The notes under the pieces are model-generated. The model ran no database searches, had not been told where the DNA came from, and saw only the letters and a program-made list of their open reading frames with translations. Shown here piece after piece: positions 25,637 through 33,759 of a stretch of 64,000 nucleotides of DNA. The stretch comes from Bdellovibrio bacteriovorus (lineage in GTDB: Bacteria; Bdellovibrionota; Bdellovibrionia; Bdellovibrionales; Bdellovibrionaceae). The translations under genes were made by a program, and so were the position numbers. Position 1 is the stretch's first letter; each line of letters starts with the position of its first letter. The stretch spans positions 558,001 to 622,000 of the forward strand of contig NZ_CP020946.1 in assembly GCF_002208115.1 (NCBI RefSeq), written 5' to 3'.

Positions 25637-26483
25637 ACGACGGCTTGTCGATAATGATCTTTTTGTCCTTCAGGGCATAGATACCGCCACCCACCAGGAT
25701 CGCGGCTGTCGGGATCAGCCATTTCTTATTTCTTTGCACCCAGCTTTTTTCAGTTTCTTCATCGGCTTGATTTGTTGCCTGCACACAACTGGGGGTGAAA
25801 AACACCCGGGCCTGCAGGGACAGGCTGATGTCGTCGATCTGGGATTGAAATCCGCCACAGCCGCCCTCCACCAGTGCTTGCGCGTGATTTGCCTGCTGCA
25901 AAAGCTGCGCGAAGGTTCCATAGAAACTCACGGCGGTGTGAGAGTCAGAAATCAATGTGAAGTGATATGCGGCCTCGGGCACCAGTCGTAAGTGCCTATT
26001 TTCTTCCAGAGGGATGATCTGACTTTCCACGGCCAGCGCCTTCATCCACGGATTTAATTTTTTTAGATTTTCCAATGATACCGATTCGACCCGGCAAGCC
26101 GTGGGGCTGGATTCATCCTGCAGCAGGCTGAACTTGCAGTGCAAAGTCTTCACAGAACTTTCGATTTGCGGCGAGGTCTTCCCACTTTGCCATTTCAAAG
26201 TCAGATCCCGCAGAAATTGCAGACTGAGTGCTGAAAGGGCGGATTGTTGATTCAGTCGATTCAAAGTTTCAAGTCCCTGAGGGATTTCCGTGATGGACAG
26301 GTCCGCCAGAGAAAACATTTGTTGTTCTTGTTCCGGGGCTTGTTGCAGTTTTTCAATTTGCACGTCGCCATAAGAACGGGTCGTTGGGTTTTCCTGCAAA
26401 AACTTTTTAAACTCGGCCGGAGACGCCGACGGGGCTTGAATCAGCACTTGCGCTTTGGTGCTGGTTGCCAGAAGTAAAATCAA
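25629..26483 (-). CDS. Unknown secreted protein of Tad block (apparent N-terminal frameshift)
   Basis: No family recognised. 284 aa from a TTG at 26483, with a truncated signal peptide (ILLLATSTKA) and a C-terminal membrane helix near 262-280 (KKWLIPTAAILVGGGIYAL). The TTG has no ribosome site. AGGAG followed by an ATG at 26505 is present but one base out of frame. Removing one G from ATGGATTTTG would give a perfect signal peptide MKTPLMILILLLATSTKA. So either a real frameshift or a sequence error lies at about 26484-26488. It is the last gene of the flp block, 30 nt after the CpaB-like gene. Confidence 0.6.
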   Translation of the reverse strand: MILLLATSTKAQVLIQAPSASPAEFKKFLQENPTTRSYGDVQIEKLQQAPEQEQQMFSLADLSITEIPQGLETLNRLNQQSALSALSLQFLRDLTLKWQSGKTSPQIESSVKTLHCKFSLLQDESSPTACRVESVSLENLKKLNPWMKALAVESQIIPLEENRHLRLVPEAAYHFTLISDSHTAVSFYGTFAQLLQQANHAQALVEGGCGGFQSQIDDISLSLQARVFFTPSCVQATNQADEETEKSWVQRNKKWLIPTAAILVGGGIYALKDKKIIIDKPSFK

Positions 26484-26513
26484 AATCCATCAACGGGGTT
26501 TTCATTTTTTCTC

Positions 26514-26996
26514 CTAGTTTTGATATTCGATACGCACAGCTTTGCGGGGGGCGGAAGCGGGGGTGACGCTGTTACCGCGCGCCTCAGGATTTTGAACGAC
26601 GGCAATAAAGGGACCATTAAAGCTGAGCAGTCGTGGACTTTCGGTGTCTTTCACCAGCACGGCATATTGTTGGGGATTTAGCGGAGCGCGCAGAAGTTTC
26701 AACTTGCTTCCCACTTTCAATCCGCCTTTTTGGGTGTCATTGCTGGCCAGATAAAGATCCACGACGCCACCCATGTCACCAACGAGGGATGCGAGCGATT
26801 CTGCATTGGCGATTTCGATTGGCACCAGTACATGGCCTGCCGGGATATAAGTGTCAACCGATGCCGGGGCCGCCACGGTTTCCAGTGGATCTTGTTCAGA
26901 CTTGGAGGGGCTGCTGATAAAGGCGATCAGGCCGATGACCAGAAAGCCCGCCAGAGGCCAGTTACTTTTTAGATTTGAAACGGTCTTTTGAAACAT
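26514..26996 (-). CDS. CpaB/RcpC-like pilus assembly protein
   Basis: A 160-aa bitopic protein with one membrane helix (about 14-31) and a periplasmic part. The pattern YIPAGHVLVPIEIANAESLASL and GGVVDLYL... LKVGSKLKLLRAPL resembles the SAF domain and following region of CpaB/RcpC in Flp pilus systems, which sit in the periplasm near the secretin. It is shorter than classical CpaB (about 260 aa). The gene overlaps the upstream small TadE-like gene by 35 nt. Assignment rests on pattern plus operon context. Confidence 0.6.
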   Translation of the reverse strand: MFQKTVSNLKSNWPLAGFLVIGLIAFISSPSKSEQDPLETVAAPASVDTYIPAGHVLVPIEIANAESLASLVGDMGGVVDLYLASNDTQKGGLKVGSKLKLLRAPLNPQQYAVLVKDTESPRLLSFNGPFIAVVQNPEARGNSVTPASAPRKAVRIEYQN

Positions 26997-27144
26997 AAGA
27001 CTTCTCTTTTGTGAATTGGTGACGTTGTTGCGCGGATTTAAGTTTTGAAAGATGTGAAAAGGCCGCGAAGAAAATCAGCAGCACCAGGGCCATCACCAGA
27101 CAGACTTCAATGAGTATCTGCCCTTTGTTATTTGGGTTTTCCAT
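26962..27144 (-). CDS. Small TadE-like membrane protein
   Basis: A 60-aa protein opening MENPNNKGQILIEVCLVMAL. The KGQ-x3-E pattern before a hydrophobic helix (about 9-28) matches prepilin/TadE N-termini, where Glu follows the cleavage site by a few residues. The C-terminus is short and basic. It overlaps both neighbours (52 nt and 35 nt), which supports a translated gene within the operon. It may be a minor pseudopilin. Confidence 0.55.
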   Translation of the reverse strand: MENPNNKGQILIEVCLVMALVLLIFFAAFSHLSKLKSAQQRHQFTKEKSYVSKDRFKSKK

Positions 27145-27827
27145 CGCAAGGATCCTTTGGTCAAAGTAACGGCGCAGGCTTTTTCAAAGCCGAAATCCGC
27201 CTTCAGGAAATTGGAAAGGGGCGGGCGCAGCGCGATCCGGTACTGCCAGCGTTGCGCCAAAGCCTGACGAACTTCAAAGTCAGGCTCAGGGCTGTATGTC
27301 GGCGCCGTGTCCGGGAAATCCGGACGGACCGCCAGGCGGGGAATGGGCTCATTTTCAATCTGAGTTTTAATCGTCAGGAAATTCAGACGTGTCTGGTTTT
27401 CCCGGTGGGCGCGGTAAAGCTGGGTGCGGGTGGAGCTGTGGCTGCGTTGAAGCTGCAGGTTGCTTTGCTGGATGAGTTGTTTTTGTTGGGCATCCAGGGC
27501 CAGGCGCCAGGTTTGAACTTGCAGCACGCGGGCCTCCGCCAGAGTGATTAAGTAGGGATTCTGTGCTGAGTATGCCATTTTCCGTTGAGTTAGGGCTTTA
27601 CCCCATTGAACTTTTAACTTGATGGCTTCGGAATTCAGCGACAGCAGCTTTTCTAGATGGGGACGAACCTTTTCTTGTCCTTGAAGGCCCTCACTGCGAC
27701 AAGTGTGTTTCATCGCCAGATCCAGTTGCAGAAAGCCCATCATTGCAGCGACCAGAAACAGTCCGGACACCAGTATCGGCAGTAAAGCCAGAATAAGAAT
27801 AGCGGCAAAGCCCTGCTGGTTGCGCAT
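27093..27827 (-). CDS. TadE/TadG-like membrane-anchored protein
   Basis: A 244-aa protein starting MRNQQGFAAILILALLPILVSG, with one N-terminal helix (about 6-30) and a long extracytoplasmic helical region (about 60-170), then a Cys-containing end. This is the layout of Tad minor pilins such as TadG-like proteins, although no domain is clear. I start at 27827, since AAGAAAGG lies upstream. The frame remains open 20 residues further, overlapping the TadE gene. It lies between the TadE-like and small pseudopilin-like genes. Confidence 0.6.
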   Translation of the reverse strand: MRNQQGFAAILILALLPILVSGLFLVAAMMGFLQLDLAMKHTCRSEGLQGQEKVRPHLEKLLSLNSEAIKLKVQWGKALTQRKMAYSAQNPYLITLAEARVLQVQTWRLALDAQQKQLIQQSNLQLQRSHSSTRTQLYRAHRENQTRLNFLTIKTQIENEPIPRLAVRPDFPDTAPTYSPEPDFEVRQALAQRWQYRIALRPPLSNFLKADFGFEKACAVTLTKGSLRWKTQITKGRYSLKSVW

Positions 27828-27840
27828 GCGGGGGCCTTTC

Positions 27841-28170
27841 TTACAGCCGCAGTTCTTTTGAAATTTGGATTTCCGGTTGCAACGCAATTTCGATGCGTCC
27901 GGTGCTGCCCGAGAGCGATTTGTTCAGACGGACATTCAGGCGGGTGTTCTTAAACATCAGCTTTTGCAGATTCTTTTCCAGATGGTTTTTACAGGTGGAA
28001 ACTTGAACGGATTCCGCACAGATCAGGGCTTCATGCAGTTGATGATCGGCATAATAGAAAACCAGCGTGCGATAGAATAGAAATGCCAGTGCCGTGCCGG
28101 TGGCTAACAGGAGCGGCAGCACAAAAGCCGCTTCCAAAAGTGCCTGTCCTTTTTGATTTAGAATTTTCAT
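27841..28170 (-). CDS. TadE-like pseudopilin
   Basis: A 109-aa protein starting MKILNQKGQALLEAAFVLPLLLA, the TadE signature (GQALLE-A-FVLP) before a single membrane helix (about 10-34). Two Cys (ICAESVQVSTC) lie in the extracytoplasmic part and could form a disulphide. TadE proteins are minor pilins processed by the prepilin peptidase. It starts 2 nt after the flp stop. Confidence 0.75.
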   Translation of the reverse strand: MKILNQKGQALLEAAFVLPLLLATGTALAFLFYRTLVFYYADHQLHEALICAESVQVSTCKNHLEKNLQKLMFKNTRLNVRLNKSLSGSTGRIEIALQPEIQISKELRL

Positions 28171-28172
28171 AA

Positions 28173-28442
28173 CTATTTGCTGTCTGATTTGGAGTTAACG
28201 GAACCCTCGAAGAAATCGCTGAAGTCGCGTTTCTTGTACATGGTGTCCGTGACTTTATGGGCTTCTTTCTTGCGGCTGTCCGTTCCGCCCAGGGCTTGCG
28301 CCACATTGGCGAACTGCACGTCGATGTTGGCGCCGACAACTTTGATAACCGAAATGCTGCCGACAGCAACGATAGCGACAATGATCAGGTACTCAACAAG
28401 TCCCTGGCCTTTTTTGTTTTTGATGATGGTTTGAGCTTTCAT
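28173..28442 (-). CDS. flp: Flp-type major pilin
   Basis: An 89-aa type IVb pilin precursor. The short basic leader ends in KKGQG, followed by LVEYLIIVAIVAVGSISVI: the processed pilin has Glu5-Tyr6 (VEY) as in Flp pilins, then a helix to about 38. The tail after 50 is charged and longer than in minimal Flp proteins. GGAGG lies 4 nt before the ATG but is complementary to CCTCC just upstream, so the site can be hidden in a small hairpin. It is the first gene of a six-gene Tad block. Confidence 0.85.
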   Translation of the reverse strand: MKAQTIIKNKKGQGLVEYLIIVAIVAVGSISVIKVVGANIDVQFANVAQALGGTDSRKKEAHKVTDTMYKKRDFSDFFEGSVNSKSDSK

Positions 28443-28446
28443 GGAT

Positions 28447-28464
28447 CCTCCAGTGGTCAGGAGG
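28447..28464 (-). promoter_or_regulatory. Flp ribosome-site hairpin
   Basis: On the minus strand CCTCC (28464-28460) can pair with GGAGG (28451-28447), the Shine-Dalgarno of flp, leaving an 8-nt loop. A 5-bp stem is modest, but it would cover the entire ribosome site. Confidence 0.4.
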
Positions 28465-28509
28465 TGAAAGCAAAGATCGGACAGCGGTGGGATGCGATTA
28501 AAGCAAAAA

Positions 28510-28534
28510 AAAAGTCCGGAGGTCCGGACTTTTT
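28510..28534 (-). terminator. Rho-independent terminator
   Basis: AAAAGTCCGG and CCGGACTTTT form a perfect 10-bp stem with a 4-nt loop. On the minus strand it is followed by a run of T (from the A-tract to the left). It ends the Lys-rich gene at 28541 and separates it from flp. Confidence 0.88.
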
Positions 28535-28540
28535 GGAAAA

Positions 28541-28828
28541 CTACTTCTTTTTAGCTTTTGTAGTTTCAGCTTTTTTTGCAGCGGCCTTTTCTTCCTTGGC
28601 AGCAGCAGCAGCTTCTTTTTTAGCGCCGGCTTTTTTAGCCTTACGCTGGATAATAATGCGATCCAAAATGTCGTAAGCTTCTTTTTGCAGGTCGTTTTCG
28701 AAGATAAAGCGATAGAAACCTTCGATTTCCGGGCTTTGACGGAACTTCTTCAGGGACGTAGGAAGGCTGTCAGATTGAACGAAGTCAATAGAACTACCAT
28801 CTTTTGAGAGCTTAACTTTTTCAGCCAT
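28541..28828 (-). CDS. Unknown 95-aa protein with Lys/Ala tail
   Basis: No known domain. Residues 1-60 look folded (FRQSPEIEGFYRFIFENDLQKEAYDILDRIII), and the last 35 are a Lys/Ala/Glu-rich basic tail (KKAGAKKEAAAAAKEEKAAAKK) similar to histone H1-like or ribosome-associated tails. AGGGGA precedes the ATG at 28828. The tail suggests nucleic-acid binding, by inference only. It is a single gene with its own terminator, divergent from folD. Confidence 0.65.
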   Translation of the reverse strand: MAEKVKLSKDGSSIDFVQSDSLPTSLKKFRQSPEIEGFYRFIFENDLQKEAYDILDRIIIQRKAKKAGAKKEAAAAAKEEKAAAKKAETTKAKKK

Positions 28829-29015
28829 TCGAAAATCCCCTAATCTTTTAAAGGGTTTGTACCTTGATAGGGGTTTAGGAATCAAGCAAAAACAGGGTTC
28901 ACAGGGGTGAAAAGGTCCCGCAAGAAGGCCTTGGCGGAATGGGACGAAGTTGGAATAAGTATTGAATTTTGTTCAGAAATGACGCAAATTTAAGGCTCAA
29001 AAAACAGGGGAGGTC

Positions 29016-29882
29016 ATGGTGCTGATTCTTGACGGAAAAGAAGTCGCGAAAGAGGTGCGTGCGTCCCTTGTTCCCCGAGTGGCGAAGTTTAAAGAAACTT
29101 ACGGCCGGGCTCCTCATCTGTCGGTCGTCATTGTCGGCGACGATAAGGCGAGCCACGTTTACGTTAAAAACAAAAAAATCGCCTGCGAAAAAATCGGGAT
29201 GACCTCCACGATTCACACTCTGCCGGCCGAAACCACGCAAAGCGAGTTGAATCAGATTCTAAGCAAACTGAACAACGACAATGGCGTGGACGGCATTCTG
29301 GTTCAGTTCCCGTTGCCAAAACATCTCAGCGCGGACGAGGTTCTGAAGCTTGTTTCCGCCGAAAAAGATGCTGATGGTCTGACTTACGAATCTTTGGGGT
29401 ACTTCTTTGCTGGAAAGCCCCTGGTCAGCCCGTGCACTCCGGCGGGAGTGATTGAGATTCTGAAGCATTATCGAATCCCGGTGGAGGGGAAAAGGGCCGT
29501 GGTCGTTGGTCGCAGCAATATTGTGGGGAAACCCATGGCTCTGCTCTTGACTGAAGCCAACGCCACAGTCACATTGTGCCACTCCAAAACTTCCAATATG
29601 TCAGAGCTCACAAAGCAGGCGGATTTGGTTGTCGTCGCGGCTGGCAAGGCCCGACTCTTGGGTAAAGAAGATTTTAAAAAAGATGCGATCGTGATTGATG
29701 TGGGTATGCATGGCTCAGGTCAGGGCGGAAAACTCTGTGGAGATGTTCGCTTTGAAGAGCTTGATGGCTGGGCGAAGGCAGCAACTCCGGTTCCCGGTGG
29801 TGTGGGTCCGATGACCATTGCCATGCTTTTGAAGAACACCTGCCAGTTGGCGGAACAACGCGCCCGCGACCCTCAATTCTAG
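29016..29882 (+). CDS. folD: Methylenetetrahydrofolate dehydrogenase/cyclohydrolase
   Basis: FolD (288 aa) makes 10-formyl-THF from 5,10-methylene-THF in one-carbon metabolism. The active-site segment YVKNKKIACEKIGM carries the catalytic Lys. DGILVQFPLPKHL and the NADP-binding VVGRSNIVGKPMALLL are intact, as is the C-terminal TPVPGGVGPMTIAML. GGGGAGG lies just before the ATG. The Rieske oxygenase gene starts 13 nt downstream. Confidence 0.96.
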   Translation: MVLILDGKEVAKEVRASLVPRVAKFKETYGRAPHLSVVIVGDDKASHVYVKNKKIACEKIGMTSTIHTLPAETTQSELNQILSKLNNDNGVDGILVQFPLPKHLSADEVLKLVSAEKDADGLTYESLGYFFAGKPLVSPCTPAGVIEILKHYRIPVEGKRAVVVGRSNIVGKPMALLLTEANATVTLCHSKTSNMSELTKQADLVVVAAGKARLLGKEDFKKDAIVIDVGMHGSGQGGKLCGDVRFEELDGWAKAATPVPGGVGPMTIAMLLKNTCQLAEQRARDPQF

Positions 29883-29895
29883 TTCAGAGGATTTT

Positions 29896-30936
29896 ATGTA
29901 CAGCGGATTTTTGAAAAATGTTTGGTATGTGGGACTTCCAAGTGCAGAGCTGGCGGTGAATAAAGCCACGGCTCGCAAGATCTTGAATGAGCCCATCGTG
30001 TTCTATCGTGACTCCAAAGGCAAAGTGTCCGCGATGCGGGATATCTGCCCTCACCGTGGTATTCCGCTGAGCTATGGCCGCGTGGTGAATGATCAGATCG
30101 AATGCCCTTATCACGGCTGGAAGTTTGACGGCACCGGCATGTGTACTGAGATTCCTTCACTGTGCCCGGATCAGGAACTGAATCCGAATAAAATCAAAGT
30201 GCGCTCTTACCCTGTTCACGAAGCTCAAGGCCTGATCTGGGTCTTTGTAGGTGACAAGGACTATGATGTTTCCAAAGCGCCAGCGATCCCGGTGATGAAA
30301 GCGTTCCCGGCGGATGTAAAACCGAATCTGACTTACGTGGTGAACTTCCCGTGTCACGTCGATCACGCGGTGATCGGTCTGATGGACCCGGCGCACGGTC
30401 CTTACGTGCACAAAAGCTGGTTCTGGCGTTCTGAAAAAACCATGCTGGAAAAGAAAAAGAAATTTGCTCCGGTGAACTATGGCTTCCAGATGGTTCGTCA
30501 CCAGCCTTCAAAAAATTCCAAGGCTTATAAGATCCTTGGCGGCACTCCGACGACCGAGATCACCTTCACGCTTCCTTGCGTGCGTGTCGAGCATATCGAA
30601 GTCGGTCCTCGTAATTTCTATTCTTACACGGCGCTGACTCCGGTGGATGAAAACAACACACGTGTGACTCAATTGGCGTATTGGGACATCCCTTGGTTGA
30701 CGCTTTTGAAACCGGCGATTCATCAATTCTCTAAAAAGTTCCTGGGTCAGGACATGGATGCGGTGACCAAACAGCAAGACGGTCTTCGTTATGATCCAAG
30801 TCTGATGCTGATCAAGGACGCCGACACTCAAGCCAAGTGGTACTATGCTTTGAAAACCGAGTACCATGACCACCTTGAGGGTAAACGTGAATTCAATCAC
30901 CCTGTGAAAGAAACTGAGCTTCGCTGGAGAAGTTAA
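29896..30936 (+). CDS. Rieske non-heme iron oxygenase
   Basis: A 346-aa terminal oxygenase. The Rieske [2Fe-2S] ligands are C51, H53, C70 and H73 (CPHRG...CPYHGW). The mononuclear iron site is D164, H167, H172 (DPAHGPYVH). The layout resembles PaO/vanillate-demethylase-like oxygenases. No ferredoxin or reductase gene is adjacent, so the electron donor and substrate are unknown. AGAGGATTT precedes the ATG. It is followed after 1 nt by the phytase-esterase-like gene, suggesting co-translation from folD onward. Confidence 0.85.
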   Translation: MYSGFLKNVWYVGLPSAELAVNKATARKILNEPIVFYRDSKGKVSAMRDICPHRGIPLSYGRVVNDQIECPYHGWKFDGTGMCTEIPSLCPDQELNPNKIKVRSYPVHEAQGLIWVFVGDKDYDVSKAPAIPVMKAFPADVKPNLTYVVNFPCHVDHAVIGLMDPAHGPYVHKSWFWRSEKTMLEKKKKFAPVNYGFQMVRHQPSKNSKAYKILGGTPTTEITFTLPCVRVEHIEVGPRNFYSYTALTPVDENNTRVTQLAYWDIPWLTLLKPAIHQFSKKFLGQDMDAVTKQQDGLRYDPSLMLIKDADTQAKWYYALKTEYHDHLEGKREFNHPVKETELRWRS

Positions 30937-30937
30937 G

Positions 30938-32041
30938 ATGCTTCGAGGAACCGGAATTTGCCTGGTTTTGCTGTTCTCGCTCAAAGTGCAGGCTTTGAGT
31001 TTGGAGTATTTCGGTGAAACCGCGATCAAGACCGGAACCGAGTTCAAAAAGACCACCATCGGTGGTCTTTCCGGCATGGCCTTCAGTGGCGACACTCTGT
31101 GGGCGCTTTCTGATGATCGTGGAAAGTTCGGGGAGCCCCGCTTTTACGGTTTTGACCTGAAGATTTCGGGGAAGTCTGTTTCTTTAAACCCCAAATCCGT
31201 CAGCTTTATTTCAGGCCTTCCCAAAACCGGGGAGCGGGCCGCGATTTTGGATCCTGAAGGGCTGGCGCTGTTGCCGTCCGGGGATTTCTTGGTTTGCTCT
31301 GAAGGCAGCAACGATTCCAAACCACGCGAAATGCCCCGGATCTTCCGTATTAGCCCGCAAGGGACGTGGAAGTCCGACCTGTCCGTTCCGGCCAAGTTTT
31401 TACCCGAATCCATCGGCCAGCAAAAGCAGGGCGTGCAGAACAACCTTTCGTTTGAGGGACTCTCAAGTTCCGTGGACGGGAAGGTGCTGTTTGCGAGTGT
31501 AGAAACTTCCCTTTTCCAGGATTATGTCGCCGGAGAAGAGGAAAAAGGCGACTGGCTGCGAATTCTCAAGTACGAAGACAAGCCTGAAAAAGGCTATCAG
31601 CCCTTGGCCGAGTATGCTTATCGCCTGGATCCGTTGAAAGACGGGCACGGGGGAAAAGAAGTCTTCCGCGGGGCTTCGGAAATTCTGGCCGTCAGTGAAA
31701 CCAAACTGATTGTGCTGGAACGCGGAGTGCGCCTGCTGCCGAAAAAGATCTGGGCCAATACGATCACTTTGTATCTGGTGGATCTTTCCAAAGGCACGGA
31801 TGTTTCGGGTGTAAGTAAGTTGGAAGGTGCGAAGTTCACGGGTGTTAAAAAAATAAAGCTGGTGGATTTCGAATCTGATCTTGGTAAAAAACGTGGCGAC
31901 AAACGTGTGCAGAACTTTGAAGCTTTGGCCTGGGGGCCGAAACTTCCGGATGGCCGGCGCAGTTTGCTGATAATGAGTGATAATAATTTTTCAAAAAAAG
32001 AAATCACCGAGTTGGTTGTTTTCGCAGTTGAGGGTGAATAG
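30938..32041 (+). CDS. Secreted esterase-like/phytase-like beta-propeller protein
   Basis: A 367-aa protein with signal peptide (MLRGTGICLVLLFSLKVQA) and the pattern of the esterase-like activity of phytase family: GGLSGMAFSGDTLWALSDDRG, DPEGLALLPSGDFLVCSEG, NLSFEGLSSSVDGK, QNFEALAWGPKLPDGRRSLLIMSDNNF. The repeats of S-D-D/E-G and D-N near strand ends fit a beta propeller with metal sites. It probably acts in the periplasm or outside on phosphate or lactone esters. It ends 2 nt before the methyltransferase gene. Confidence 0.75.
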   Translation: MLRGTGICLVLLFSLKVQALSLEYFGETAIKTGTEFKKTTIGGLSGMAFSGDTLWALSDDRGKFGEPRFYGFDLKISGKSVSLNPKSVSFISGLPKTGERAAILDPEGLALLPSGDFLVCSEGSNDSKPREMPRIFRISPQGTWKSDLSVPAKFLPESIGQQKQGVQNNLSFEGLSSSVDGKVLFASVETSLFQDYVAGEEEKGDWLRILKYEDKPEKGYQPLAEYAYRLDPLKDGHGGKEVFRGASEILAVSETKLIVLERGVRLLPKKIWANTITLYLVDLSKGTDVSGVSKLEGAKFTGVKKIKLVDFESDLGKKRGDKRVQNFEALAWGPKLPDGRRSLLIMSDNNFSKKEITELVVFAVEGE

Positions 32042-32043
32042 TT

Positions 32044-33348
32044 ATGATGACAGTGTGGCGTCTTCGTCAGGGAGCCGATAAAAGAATTCGCAGTGGACAC
32101 CCGTGGGTGTTTTCCAACGAGCTGCTGGTAAGCCCTAAGGGTCATCCCGCGGGTGCGGCGGTAGAGCTTCAGGATTCCAAAGGGCAGTTCTTGGCCCGCG
32201 GTTACGGCAATCCTCATTCCCTGATTTCTTTCCGTGCGTTGAGCTTCAACAGTCAGGACAAGGATCCAACCAGTTTTGACTTCCTTCATGAAAAGATCTT
32301 CAACTCTTGGCGCGTAAGAAAGGCTGCGGGCTTCCGTGGCAGCTTCCGCCTGGCGTTTGGCGAATCTGATTTCATCCCAGGTTTGGTTCTGGATTACTAT
32401 GTGATCGTACAAAACGGCAAACGTGCTCAGCTCTTTGCTGCCCAGTTGGTGACGGCGGGAATGAATGAAGCCCTGAAGGATGCGGAAGGCTTCTTCAAAG
32501 GTTTGGCTGAAAAAGCTCATGCGCAAGGTCTTTCCGAGTTTGGCTGGGATCAAACGGCGGTGGTGATTCGTAATGACGTGGGTGTGCGCAAGCTTGAAGG
32601 CTTGCAGGTTGAAGAGCCGCGCCTGATCAAGGATCTGCCGGACATGAACCTTCGTGATGTTGAAATCGTGCTAAACGCCGCAGGTGATGACGGCACGATC
32701 ACCATGAGCTGTGATCTGGTTGAAGGCCAAAAAACGGGCTTTTTCCTGGATCAGACTCACAACATCTTCCTGGCAGTGGGGTTATTTAAGAACTGGGCAA
32801 AAACCCAACAGCCGCGCAAGATCCGTGTGCTTGATCTGTGCTGCTATGTCGGTCACTGGTCCACGCAGATTACTCGCGCTTTGAAGTCTTTGGGCTTTGA
32901 AGTGGAAGTGTCTTTGGCGGATATCTCCAAGACCGCGTTGGCCTTCGCGAAAAAGAATGCCGAGCGTGAAGGGGCGGAAGTCGTCGTTCACGAAATGGAC
33001 GTGTCTGAAGGTTTGGCGGCTTTACCAAGCACTCACTACGACATCGTGATTGCGGACCCACCGGCGTTTATCAAATCCAAAAAAGACATCCCTATCGGGA
33101 AGCACGCTTACCTTAAGATGAACACGCACGCATTCCGTCTGGTGAAAAAGAACGGCTTTGTGGCTTCATGCTCTTGTTCTGGTTTGCTGGAAGAAGAAGA
33201 ATTCCGCGATGCGATTCGTAAGGCGTCACTGAGAAACTACGCCGAGCTTCGCAGCGTTCTGCGCGGGGGCCATGCGGCAGACCATCCAACCTTGATGCAG
33301 TTCCCGGAAGGGTTTTACCTAAAAATGTACGTTCACTATGTGCATTAA
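32044..33348 (+). CDS. RlmI-like 23S rRNA cytosine methyltransferase
   Basis: A 434-aa SAM-dependent methyltransferase. An N-terminal PUA domain (about 1-75: RIRSGHPWVFSNEL) and an RNA-binding middle domain precede the Rossmann domain with motif I VLDLCCYVGHWSTQI and motif IV DPPAFIKSK. The ending HPTLMQFPEGFYLKM is usual. E. coli RlmI makes m5C1962 in 23S rRNA; the same target is probable here. Start chosen at the ATG at 32044 (a second ATG follows directly). A strong terminator follows. Confidence 0.85.
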   Translation: MMTVWRLRQGADKRIRSGHPWVFSNELLVSPKGHPAGAAVELQDSKGQFLARGYGNPHSLISFRALSFNSQDKDPTSFDFLHEKIFNSWRVRKAAGFRGSFRLAFGESDFIPGLVLDYYVIVQNGKRAQLFAAQLVTAGMNEALKDAEGFFKGLAEKAHAQGLSEFGWDQTAVVIRNDVGVRKLEGLQVEEPRLIKDLPDMNLRDVEIVLNAAGDDGTITMSCDLVEGQKTGFFLDQTHNIFLAVGLFKNWAKTQQPRKIRVLDLCCYVGHWSTQITRALKSLGFEVEVSLADISKTALAFAKKNAEREGAEVVVHEMDVSEGLAALPSTHYDIVIADPPAFIKSKKDIPIGKHAYLKMNTHAFRLVKKNGFVASCSCSGLLEEEEFRDAIRKASLRNYAELRSVLRGGHAADHPTLMQFPEGFYLKMYVHYVH

Positions 33349-33350
33349 TA

Positions 33351-33376
33351 AAAAAGGCCCGTTTCCGGGCCTTTTT
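33351..33376. terminator. Bidirectional terminator
   Basis: AAAAAGGCCCG (33351-33361) pairs perfectly with CGGGCCTTTTT (33366-33376) around a 4-nt loop, with A- and T-tracts on both sides. It serves the rlmI-like gene and the convergent DUF3817 gene. Confidence 0.92.
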
Positions 33377-33384
33377 TGTTTTTC

Positions 33385-33672
33385 CTAAACAGTCTCTTTC
33401 TTATCGAGATATTTACGTTCAAACCAGAAAGTGCCGGCGGGAAGCACGGCCGCTGCGAAGGAAAGAATTCTTTGTTTCATGGACCAGTTCAGTTCGCTGG
33501 CAATGAAGTTTGCCATCAGGATGTAACCGATGAACAGGAAACCGTGGATAGGCCCCATGGATTTAACCAAAGCGGGATTGCCTGCCATGTACTTCATAGG
33601 CATAGCGATCAAAAGAAGAATCAGGAAGGAAGCCCCTTCGAGCCAACCCAAAATACGGAATGCTTGAATCAT
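33385..33672 (-). CDS. DUF3817 family membrane protein
   Basis: A 95-aa protein with three hydrophobic helices (about 10-30, 40-60, 70-88). The segments RILGWLEGASFLILL, MPMKYMAG and KSMGPIHGFLFIGY match DUF3817. Its function is unknown. Minus-strand AGAGGTGA lies 3-10 nt before the ATG. Monocistronic and convergent with the rlmI-like gene. Confidence 0.85.
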   Translation of the reverse strand: MIQAFRILGWLEGASFLILLLIAMPMKYMAGNPALVKSMGPIHGFLFIGYILMANFIASELNWSMKQRILSFAAAVLPAGTFWFERKYLDKKETV

Positions 33673-33759
33673 AAGTTCACCTCTTAGTCGTTCAGATACC
33701 CAATGTTAGCGCATTGTGCAGCTAAAATATAACTGAGAGGCCGCAGCAAATCATTGCGG

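Noticed and set aside
32074-32081. GCCGATAA near the start of the rlmI-like gene as a FliA box
   Set aside because: It lies inside the coding sequence, has no -35 and no gene starts downstream on that strand.
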